64,000 bases of DNA from CATOSP01 sp965216155. GTDB taxonomy: Bacteria; Chloroflexota; Dehalococcoidia; Lucifugimonadales; UBA3495. Numbering within the stretch: the stretch's first letter is position 1; each line of letters starts with the position of its first letter. The notes under the pieces were generated by a model that was not told the DNA's origin, searched no databases, and saw only the letters and a program-made list of their open reading frames with translations. Location: NCBI GenBank assembly GCA_965216155.1, contig CBDCFD010000007.1, positions 1,674,001 through 1,738,000 of the forward strand, in the 5' to 3' direction. This document shows, piece after piece, positions 15,374 to 22,637 of the stretch. A program made the translations under genes and the position numbers.

Positions 15374-17386
15374 ATGGTCGAGTTGTACCCATACCAAAAG
15401 GATTTGCTACACCAAGCGGAAACAGCACTGACCCGCCCGAAAGCGCGGGTGATGATGCAATTGCCAACTGGTGGCGGGAAAACACGCATCGCCGGGGAAC
15501 TGCTGGCCGAGTGGCTTAAAGATGGGAGGAAGGCGGTCTGGCTGACACATCGCGAAGAGTTGGCCGAGCAGACTTGCCGGATGCTGACCGACTCAGGCGT
15601 TCATGCAATCGTTGTCAACCGGAAAACATGGTCGTCGGGATACGATGCTCCGTCCAATCACAACGGCGTAGTGATCCTGATGGCGCAAACCGTCGGGAGA
15701 CGCACCAGCAAAAGGAATATATGGGGCAACTATGGCAGCAACGACCTGCTCGTGATAGACGAGGCGCATCACGCTATCGCCGACGGTTATAAGCGGGGAA
15801 TTAACCAATGGCCGGGGCAGGCAATAGGTTTGACCGCCACCCCGTGGCGGCTGTCAAAGACCGACAGGTTCGATCCCCTGTTCAAGGAACTCTTCCCCGG
15901 CCCTCAAGTAGTCCAACTGCAAGACTGGGGCTGGTTGTGCGAATCACGGACGCTTATGCTGCATCCAGAGGACATTATACGCGGCGGCGACATTGCCGAT
16001 GGCGATTACACTCCATCGGGAATCATGCGGGCCAACCGCGACCATTACGACGTTTTGACTGCTGGGGCGTTGCGCTTCTGGCAGTCCCATGCCGCAGAGC
16101 GACAGACCATAATCTACGCTATTTCGAAAGTCCACGCCAGCAACTTAACGGCAGTATTCAAGGATGAGGGAATCCCCGCCGCCGTCATGCTTAGCGACAC
16201 GCCGCTGGAAGAACGGGCCAGAGCAATAGAGATGTTTCGCAATGGAACTCTCCGGGTTCTGGTTAACGTAGCCGTTGCCACGGAAGGGTTTGACTTGCCT
16301 GACGCTTCCAGCATAGTCCTCACTCGTCCTACCAAGAGTCTGGCGCTATATCTGCAAATGGTGGGGCGCGGCTTGCGCCGCAAAGCCGACGGCGGCGATT
16401 GCCTGATTCTCGACCTGGCGGGCAATGCCGGAATCCACGGGCTGCCGGAGGAAAATCGCGAGTGGTCGCTACAACCCCGCGGAATCAGTTCCGACGGTGA
16501 TGAGCCGGCCGTCTGGTGCGGGGAATGTAACGGCGTTTCTCCCGCAGCCAGCCACTTTTGCAGGCATTGTAACTCTCCACTCGGCCAGGACTGTGGGAGA
16601 TGTGGCAAATGGCGCACCATGCGGCGATGGGCTCTGGCTGATGGATGCGCTCATCAGCATGATGTCGTGTGCGATTTGTGCCACTTGGACGCCCACATGG
16701 CAGCTAATCTGCCGGAGAGCCGAGAGTTGAGACAAGCGGCAATAGACCCACTCCTCTTTACTTTGGTGGATGAAGTGTGGCGGAACCTGATAAGTGACAA
16801 TACCCGTGAGAGAGAACTGAACGAACTAATCGCCCAACGGGAACGGGAAAATTCAGACAATGCCGACTTGGAGCGTCTGTTTGATGACTATACAGCCAGT
16901 CTTCCTATCGAGGAGCAACCTACCAGCAATCATGCGATTGGCATAATGGTCAATGATTGGGAAATCCAACGCCAAGGGGAACTCGACCGCTGGAATGAAG
17001 AATTCGCAGAATTGAAATCAAAGACTGCCATTGAGGATAAAGTGCGTAGCGGGTGCTACGAACAGTTAGAGCGAGCGGAGAACAGTTTGTTCCATGGTGG
17101 TGACGATCTAATCAAAGATAATTTCCTTTATCTAACACTGTTTAATGAAGAATGGGAGCGGCTGCCGAACGCCTCAAAATCTCGTCTGAAGGAGTTACAG
17201 GAGGAGTTGGTCCAACTTATTAAAGATGGTCGTCAAGACATAATGGACAGAGCTTTCAGTGAGGAATTTAGCAGGTTATATAAACCGGCTTCCGACGCCC
17301 TCAGCTCTCGTTTAATAACGATGAGGCGACAGCTTGAGACGCGCTGGGCCGAAATCTGGGCGGAATATCAGCAGTCTCTCGAATAG
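15374..17386 (+). CDS. SF2 DEAD/DEAH-box helicase with zinc ribbon and coiled-coil tail
   Basis: The 670-residue protein has motif I PTGGGKT (residues 31-37), motif II DEAHH, motif III TATP and motif VI QMVGRGLRR, a complete RecA-like pair of the SSL2/type III restriction-helicase kind. After residue 380 there is a cysteine-rich segment (CGEC, CRHC, CGRCGKW, CDLC) that should bind one or two zinc ions. The last 200 residues are charged and coiled-coil rich. It is probably a DNA-unwinding or translocating ATPase. No nuclease or methylase partner is adjacent. It faces three tandem HEPN-like genes on the opposite strand, a context seen in accessory or defence islands. The ribosome site is weak. 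Confidence 0.82.
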   Translation: MVELYPYQKDLLHQAETALTRPKARVMMQLPTGGGKTRIAGELLAEWLKDGRKAVWLTHREELAEQTCRMLTDSGVHAIVVNRKTWSSGYDAPSNHNGVVILMAQTVGRRTSKRNIWGNYGSNDLLVIDEAHHAIADGYKRGINQWPGQAIGLTATPWRLSKTDRFDPLFKELFPGPQVVQLQDWGWLCESRTLMLHPEDIIRGGDIADGDYTPSGIMRANRDHYDVLTAGALRFWQSHAAERQTIIYAISKVHASNLTAVFKDEGIPAAVMLSDTPLEERARAIEMFRNGTLRVLVNVAVATEGFDLPDASSIVLTRPTKSLALYLQMVGRGLRRKADGGDCLILDLAGNAGIHGLPEENREWSLQPRGISSDGDEPAVWCGECNGVSPAASHFCRHCNSPLGQDCGRCGKWRTMRRWALADGCAHQHDVVCDLCHLDAHMAANLPESRELRQAAIDPLLFTLVDEVWRNLISDNTRERELNELIAQRERENSDNADLERLFDDYTASLPIEEQPTSNHAIGIMVNDWEIQRQGELDRWNEEFAELKSKTAIEDKVRSGCYEQLERAENSLFHGGDDLIKDNFLYLTLFNEEWERLPNASKSRLKELQEELVQLIKDGRQDIMDRAFSEEFSRLYKPASDALSSRLITMRRQLETRWAEIWAEYQQSLE

Positions 17387-17488
17387 CTTGGATAAACTTC
17401 TCCCGTTCCTCCACCGGCAACATGGCTTTCAGAATAATGTCCGCCGATAATCCAAATCAGCGGCGAGAGGTTCCTGCTCCGTAGTTGC

Positions 17489-17896
17489 TTACTCCGTCTC
17501 CGCCAGCGTCTCCAAGATGTCCAGCAAAACTTCCACGTGGTCAAGGTCTTCGCCAATAACGCCGGGATGCAAGAACCTCTTGCGGATGTAAAAGAACCCG
17601 TGCAGTTCGTTCGCAACATGCCAAACATTGCCCACTCTGTCGTCATCGGACAGGTCTTCAGCCAAGTAGAACACTCTTAAAATCTCGTCGTGCCCTCGAT
17701 ACTGCAAGCCGTGGGCGTCCGCAACAGCCTTGGCCATCCAGGAAGCGGCCCGCCAGCCTCTTTCCGCCGCTTTGTGCAACTTGCCGTCGGCCAGGTACTC
17801 CCGGCCCTTGGCCAGAAACTCCCTGGACTGATGACTGTAATCTGCCACGGAGTTGCCGGTTAGTTCAAACGGCTCCATGGGGGACATTCGCGTCAT
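17489..17896 (-). CDS. HEPN/PaREP1-like small helical protein, copy A
   Basis: About 135 residues, all-helical, starting MTRMSPMEPF. It shares with its two neighbours REFLAKGREYLADGKLHKAA, then GWRAASWMAKAVADAHG, an RGHDEIL motif and ANELHGFFY. The pattern resembles HEPN/PaREP1-type helical bundles. In copies B and C an R-x6-H pair precedes GFFY or GYFY, as in HEPN ribonucleases; here the Arg position is Trp or His, so this copy may be catalytically inactive. The start is set by alignment with copies B and C. It is third in a minus-strand tandem array with 22-base spacing. Confidence 0.65.
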   Translation of the reverse strand: MTRMSPMEPFELTGNSVADYSHQSREFLAKGREYLADGKLHKAAERGWRAASWMAKAVADAHGLQYRGHDEILRVFYLAEDLSDDDRVGNVWHVANELHGFFYIRKRFLHPGVIGEDLDHVEVLLDILETLAETE

Positions 17897-17918
17897 TGGC
17901 TGCATCCTGAGTTGCCGA

Positions 17919-18323
17919 TCACGGCTCCGTCAGCGGTTGCAGGATGTCCAGCAGAGTAGCCATGTCGTCAAGCCCCTCGTCAATGTCATTGGGGTCCAAG
18001 AGCATCTTGCGAGTGTAAAAATATCCGTGCAGAGTGTTCGCCGCATCCCGCAGCCGGCGCAGCCGGGTATCGCCGGATAATTGCCTGGCCTGTTGCATCA
18101 CTTTGAAAAACTCATCGTGCCTTCGGTACTCCCACCCTTGGGCATCCGCGACTGCATTGGCCATCCATGTGGCTGCGCCCCAACCTTTCTCAGACGCCTG
18201 GTGAAAGTCGCTGTCGGCCAGATACTGCCGCCCCTTGGACAGAAATTCCCTGGACTGCTGGCGGTAATCGGCCACGGCGTCGTTGTCCCGGTCAAACGGT
18301 TCCATAGGGGAAGTTTGAGCCAT
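17919..18323 (-). CDS. HEPN/PaREP1-like small helical protein, copy B
   Basis: A 134-residue paralogue of the flanking genes. It begins MAQTSPMEPF, has QQSREFLSKGRQYLADSDFH, GWGAATWMANAVADAQGWEY, RRHDEFFKVM and RDAANTLHGYFYTRKM. The R-x6-H spacing (RDAANTLH) is within the range of HEPN ribonuclease motifs. No membrane segment or DNA-binding motif is seen. GGAAGG stands upstream of the ATG. Function is unknown: HEPN proteins are often toxins or RNases paired with nucleotidyltransferase antitoxins, but no such partner is adjacent. Confidence 0.65.
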   Translation of the reverse strand: MAQTSPMEPFDRDNDAVADYRQQSREFLSKGRQYLADSDFHQASEKGWGAATWMANAVADAQGWEYRRHDEFFKVMQQARQLSGDTRLRRLRDAANTLHGYFYTRKMLLDPNDIDEGLDDMATLLDILQPLTEP

Positions 18324-18338
18324 TCGATGCGTCCTTCC

Positions 18339-18749
18339 TTACCGGTCTGGTTCGGTCAACGGTTGCAGGATGTCCAGCAGGACCTCCATCCGGTCAAGTC
18401 CCCGGCCGATGGCGTCAGGGCGCAAGAGCGTCTTGCGCATGTAAAAGAACCCATGCAGTTCGTTTGCGCGGGCCCGCAAGTCGGAAAGCCGGGCATCACC
18501 GCACAGGTCCTCGGCCTGGTGCATTACGGTGAAAAACTCGTCGTGCCTTCGATATTGCCAACCCTGGGCTTCCGCGACGGCCTTGGCCATCCACGCGGCT
18601 GCGCCCCAACCCTTTTCCGATGCCTGGTGCAAGTCGCCGTCGGCTAGATACACTCGGCCCTTGGACAGGAACTCTCTGGACTGCTGGCGGTAATCGGCTA
18701 CGGCGTCACCGTCTCGTTCAAACGGTTCCATCGGGGAAGTTTGAGCCAT
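18339..18749 (-). CDS. HEPN/PaREP1-like small helical protein, copy C
   Basis: A 136-residue first member of the tandem array, very close to copy B across its whole length (MAQTSPMEPF, REFLSKGRVYLADGDLHQAS, GWGAAAWMAKAVAEAQGWQY, RRHDEFFTVM, RARANELHGFFYMRK). R-x6-H (RARANELH) is present. Even the leaders are alike: GGAGGACGTATCGA here and a near-identical stretch before copy B, so the duplication unit included the ribosome site. Recent tandem duplication is evident. Confidence 0.65.
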   Translation of the reverse strand: MAQTSPMEPFERDGDAVADYRQQSREFLSKGRVYLADGDLHQASEKGWGAAAWMAKAVAEAQGWQYRRHDEFFTVMHQAEDLCGDARLSDLRARANELHGFFYMRKTLLRPDAIGRGLDRMEVLLDILQPLTEPDR

Positions 18750-18818
18750 TCGATACGTCCTCCAAATCCATGCTTCTGTCTTGACAGACTACACCATCCA
18801 AGAACCAACGTAACCGTC

Positions 18819-20306
18819 TCAGTAAGCCAGCGGCTTCTCAACCAACCCCCTAATCCGCTCAATCACGTCCCCCTGCTCATAGCTCCGCAACAGGTTTATG
18901 CGGTTGCGGTTGGGGTCGCCGCCGTGCCAGTATTCGTAGACTTCCTGGCGCATCCCGAAGGATGAGACGGCCAGGTCGTGGGCCAGGCGGTAGAGGCGGG
19001 ACTTGTACTCCACGCCCACGCCCTTGCCGCGCATGTAGCGGTCCAGGTAGGGGCGGAGTTCCGGGTTGGCCAGGTCGTTTTCGCTGGGTTGCATTATCAT
19101 GCCGGAGCCGGATATTTCCCGGAGAAGCTGCACCATGCGGGCGGAGGTCTGGGCGAAAAATATGTTCATGCCGGACATGGAGCCGAGGGACATCAGGCCG
19201 CCTTCGGTCATGCAGGCGCCGTGTTCCACGCCGTCCATCGCGTGCCGCCACATCTCGCAGTAGGTAGCCATCTCGCCCAGCTTGGCGGCTACTTCCCGGT
19301 ATTCGATTACGCCGATGGCCTCGGCTATCATGGTGGCAACCGCGGTCATTAGCCTCATTCGGAAGTGGATGCGGCACAGGTTGGCCCAGCCCATGAAGTT
19401 GACGTTGCTGCCGAGCCTTTGCAGCAGGGGCGTGGCCTCATACAGCATGAACAGCCGGTCCCACGGCACCAGGACGTTCTCGAAGAAAAGCATCGAGTCC
19501 TGCTCGTCGTACCGGGCGCCCAGGGGGTGGCCGAAGCTGCTGGGGAATTGGGACACCGGCTCGCGGCAGAGGACTTTCAGGCCGGGGCTGCTGGTCGGAA
19601 TGGAGAAGGCCAGCACGAACCTTGGGTCGGCCCGGCGGACGAAGGTGGCCGACAGGGAAACGTAGGTCTCGTTGCTGATGGGCGCGGCGGTGGCCAGTTG
19701 CTTGGCCCCGTGGACTATGACGCCTTCGCTGGTTTCCTCGACTACGTGCAGGGCGATGTCCTCTTCCAATGTAGCCCGCTGCTCGTTTTGCGGCTGCTCG
19801 CTGCGGTCCACCTGCGGGTCGCCCAGGGCGTGGGTCAGGAAAAGGTCGTTCTCCAGGCAATGGCGGTGGTAGTTGGTTATGTTCTCGCCGAAATCGCAAT
19901 GGGGGTTCTTCACCGCCGCCAGAGCCTCGCGGGAGTTGTAGAGGGTGATGATGTGGGGAGCAAGAATGTCGGGGCTGCGGCCAAGCTGACCCCATGATTG
20001 CTCGTTCCAAATCTCGCTGTTGCGGCGCTTGCGTTTCAGGTCTTCTGCCGAGGTGGGTAGCTGCCAGGAAAGGCTGCAACGGTTCCCTGTTTCGGGCGAC
20101 ACGAAGGTCATCTGCTCCCCCAACTCGGCGGAGTGCTGGAGGTCGTAGATGCGGGCCAACTCGTGGACCATCCCGGTCAACGCGGGATGGGTAGTTACGT
20201 CCGGGACTTTCTTGCCATCCAGCCAGACCTCGCGGTTGTCCTTCAAGCTTTCGACATACCGCGCCCCGGTCATGGCTCCCAGGGCCTTAGACGTGTTCGC
20301 AACCAT
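18819..20306 (-). CDS. 4-hydroxyphenylacetate 3-hydroxylase family protein (HpaB-like oxygenase)
   Basis: About 495 residues with an acyl-CoA-dehydrogenase-like fold: ARYVESLKDNREVWLDGKKV at the N-terminus, ENDLFLTHALGDPQVDRS, GVIVHGAKQLATAAPISNE and FENVLVPWDRLFM, all typical of HpaB/PvcC/4-hydroxybutyryl-CoA dehydratase relatives. It is expected to hydroxylate a phenol using FADH2 supplied by a separate reductase; no reductase gene is nearby. The ATG at 20306 is preferred to the longer frame because AGGAG lies seven bases upstream. The 15-bp unit containing that ribosome site is tandemly duplicated. Confidence 0.87.
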   Translation of the reverse strand: MVANTSKALGAMTGARYVESLKDNREVWLDGKKVPDVTTHPALTGMVHELARIYDLQHSAELGEQMTFVSPETGNRCSLSWQLPTSAEDLKRKRRNSEIWNEQSWGQLGRSPDILAPHIITLYNSREALAAVKNPHCDFGENITNYHRHCLENDLFLTHALGDPQVDRSEQPQNEQRATLEEDIALHVVEETSEGVIVHGAKQLATAAPISNETYVSLSATFVRRADPRFVLAFSIPTSSPGLKVLCREPVSQFPSSFGHPLGARYDEQDSMLFFENVLVPWDRLFMLYEATPLLQRLGSNVNFMGWANLCRIHFRMRLMTAVATMIAEAIGVIEYREVAAKLGEMATYCEMWRHAMDGVEHGACMTEGGLMSLGSMSGMNIFFAQTSARMVQLLREISGSGMIMQPSENDLANPELRPYLDRYMRGKGVGVEYKSRLYRLAHDLAVSSFGMRQEVYEYWHGGDPNRNRINLLRSYEQGDVIERIRGLVEKPLAY

Positions 20307-20313
20307 CGGGTTA

Positions 20314-20343
20314 CTCCTTAAAAGCGCTCTCCTTAAAAGCGCT
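20314..20343. repeat. Tandem 15-bp duplication at a ribosome-binding site
   Basis: CTCCTTAAAAGCGCT occurs twice in direct succession. On the minus strand each copy ends in AAGGAG, so the HpaB gene carries two candidate Shine-Dalgarno sequences, the proximal one correctly spaced. Confidence 0.8.
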
Positions 20344-20361
20344 CTCATTTCCTACGGAAGT

Positions 20362-21529
20362 TTATCGTGCGGGGGCGGCTGCCAGTTCCCTGGCAGTCCT
20401 CTGGAAGCTCACGGCCACTTCGTCGATGCGCGGCTTGTTCTTGTAGTAGAACAGGTCGTCGTTGGTCAGCCCGGTAATGTCCAGGGCAAGGTTGAGCATG
20501 TGGGGTTGGAGGTACTTGTTCAAGTACCTCCCTATTCCTGCCCCGGCGATTGAACCGCCAATGCCGCCAATGAGGTTGCCAATTCCCGGCAGGAAACTGC
20601 CGGCCAGTCCGCCCGCCGCTCCCCCCCCCAGCCACGCAGACGGTGGTGACTCCCATCCGGGACATCAGAGTCAGGGTCTGCACGACCTGAATCTTATTTT
20701 TGGTGGTACGGTCAGCCGCTTTGAACTCCTTCTCGGTTTTGAGGACGCTCATAAGCAGGCGGGACGCGGCAAAGATGGCTCCGGCGTAGGGAACGAGGTC
20801 TACGACGCCATCAGGTATGTCCAGACCCATGTTACCGCTGAGGGTATTGAGACTGTCCTGGATTCCGTCGACCAGTGCGTAGTCTGGACCGATGTCTGCT
20901 ATTACACGGTTAGCTGTATCTATTCCAGACTCGGCGGTCTCGCGGTAAAGCTCGCTGCCGAAGGCGAAGACGACATCCGGGTCCTCTGCCATCCAACCTT
21001 CGACGTCACTGGAGGAGTATGACGTGCCGGTTTTGACTGAGATAGTAACTGGCTCTCCATCCGGGTTAATGGCGCTGATGTCCCAGCCTTCGTTAGTAGG
21101 GTCAGGATGGAGTGATACATTGGTATAACCGTTGGGTTCCAGCAAATCACTGGCGTTGAACTCGGCTACTTTGCCCTTAAGCCCATTTATGAACCCATCC
21201 ATAGCGTCAGGGCCACGATCCATCATCTCTTGCCATTGGTCGTGGAGTGATTGATCAGCGGCCAAACCTGGGTACTGGGCTTCGTAGGCTGCGGTCAGAT
21301 TGTCGTGCACATTGACGCCCGTACCAGGGATGTTGATGCCCATGACGCTTCTATCATCAAAGATGAACCACAGACCGGCGGAAGCGGCGGTAGCGAATTC
21401 CGCGGCTGACATGGCACGGTCCATGCTCACAATATCGGTTATGTGGTCACGGAAAGACCTGTGCTGGCCAGACTCGCCGCCCGGTAGTTCTTGGAGGGCT
21501 GGGAGGAGGTTGGATGATTGCATGGTCAT
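20362..21529 (-). CDS. Glycine-zipper protein with a nuclease-like motif, frame broken at G9
   Basis: No family is recognised with certainty. The N-terminal two-thirds has EGWDISAINPDGEPVTISVK, an Asp...VK arrangement like that of PD-(D/E)xK-fold domains. After residue 290, at a run of nine G (20629-20621 on the minus strand), the annotated frame turns into low-quality sequence. One base fewer gives GGGAAGGLAGSFLPGIGNLI and further glycine-zipper repeats, a hydrophobic hairpin, and an ordered tail ending ELAAAPAR with TAA at 20364-20362. That reading is clearly the coding one. It lies 18 bases after the coiled-coil gene, in the same operon. The G9 run could be a sequencing error or a phase-variation tract. 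Confidence 0.6.
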
Positions 21530-21547
21530 GGCGTTGCTACCCCTCTA

Positions 21548-22243
21548 CTAAATGAGGATGCCGACGATTATCGCGGCGACGGCTACCGCGCCGGATGCGG
21601 CGGTTATGCTTATGAGGATGTTCCGAGTCTTGCGCCACTCCTGATTCAGGGTTTCAACCGCCCTGTCCAGGTTGGCCTGGGCTTCATTGTTGATTGCGGT
21701 CTTGGCGGCATCAAGGGCGGTGTCGTGTAGTTGCTGCTGTTCTTGTTTAGCGGCTTCCAGGGCGGCGTCATGGCGTTGCTGCTGCTCTTGCTTGGCGGCT
21801 TCCAGCGCGGCGTCATAGTGTCGCTGCTGCTCCTCCCGCGCCTCGGCCAGGGCTTCGCTGATGGCGTTGCCGGCGATTAAGGGGAGGTTCTCATGGTCGG
21901 CGATGTGGGTGGTGAGCAGTTCGTGCTGACGGATTACTCTGGGGATTAGCTCCTGGTTGATTTTGTCCTGTTCTTCCCAGAATTTCACCCGTTCCCCGAT
22001 GCCCACGTTCACTTCTGGATCTAGCGGCCCTGTGTCATTCCAGTTGGACTGGTTTTCTCCCAGGCCCTGGGAACGACGTTTTAATCCTCTTATTATGGCG
22101 GCCAATCGTTCAACCACCTGCTGATTACCCATGTGGTATTCGTGGCTGGCTCCGTCTGTGGTGTGGATGACGAGAGTTCTTCCGTTATTGGTGGCGGTGT
22201 TAATGCTGCGATAAAGGCGGGCTAGTTCGGTTTCACCTAACAT
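21548..22243 (-). CDS. C-terminally membrane-anchored coiled-coil protein with tandem repeats
   Basis: A 231-residue unknown protein. Residues 1-45 form a small globular start (GRTLVIHTTDGASHEYHMGN). A long coiled coil follows, containing three near-identical units of about 15 residues (EEQQRHYDAALEAAK, then EQQQRHDAALEAAKQ, then EQQQLHDTALDAAK). A single C-terminal transmembrane helix (ILISITAASGAVAVAAIIVG) anchors it to the membrane. It lies between a small upstream ORF and the glycine-zipper gene, so the trio probably forms a membrane-associated complex. The DNA repeats suggest unit-number variation. Confidence 0.65.
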   Translation of the reverse strand: MLGETELARLYRSINTATNNGRTLVIHTTDGASHEYHMGNQQVVERLAAIIRGLKRRSQGLGENQSNWNDTGPLDPEVNVGIGERVKFWEEQDKINQELIPRVIRQHELLTTHIADHENLPLIAGNAISEALAEAREEQQRHYDAALEAAKQEQQQRHDAALEAAKQEQQQLHDTALDAAKTAINNEAQANLDRAVETLNQEWRKTRNILISITAASGAVAVAAIIVGILI

Positions 22244-22275
22244 GTTACATACGATAACTGATTGGTTGGTGACCG

Positions 22276-22410
22276 CTATCCCACAGTCTCGAAGTTAAAC
22301 CCGGAGCAGAACAGTATCTGGTCGTGTCCGGGAACAGATCTTAAAATCACAGCCAACGCATCGTCGTTCAGGTCCTCATCGCCCAATATCTGGTAACTTT
22401 GCTGTACCAC
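22276..22410 (-). CDS. Small protein (44 aa), probable first gene of the coiled-coil operon
   Basis: A GTG start with GGAGG eight bases upstream gives MVQQSYQILGDEDLNDDALA and ends FNFETVG. The acidic helix and spacing look like a real small protein. It lies 32 bases before the coiled-coil gene on the same strand. No family is recognised; the ribosome site and operon position are the support. Confidence 0.5.
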   Translation of the reverse strand: MVQQSYQILGDEDLNDDALAVILRSVPGHDQILFCSGFNFETVG

Positions 22411-22637
22411 GATGTATACCTCCACAGATTTGTTTTCTCGCGGAACCGCTTGCAATTCTTTGGTGCAATCATATTAGCGGAGCCAAAGCATCGCAAGCGA
22501 CGGTTGACTCAGCTGTCTATGGCGGTTGCCATTGGCCCGGTTCTGAATGACAATGTAGCCGTTATTCACCGCCGAAACCGACGTTGCAGACTCGCATGAG
22601 CCTGTGATCGTGCATCATTTCACCGGGAGGTCCCGCC

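Noticed and set aside
15374..22410. Interpretation of the accessory block as a prophage
   Set aside because: No integrase, capsid, terminase or portal-like genes are present.
22399..22599. Plus-strand 66-codon frame before the Asp-box gene
   Set aside because: It lies opposite the better supported 44-aa minus-strand ORF and has no ribosome site.
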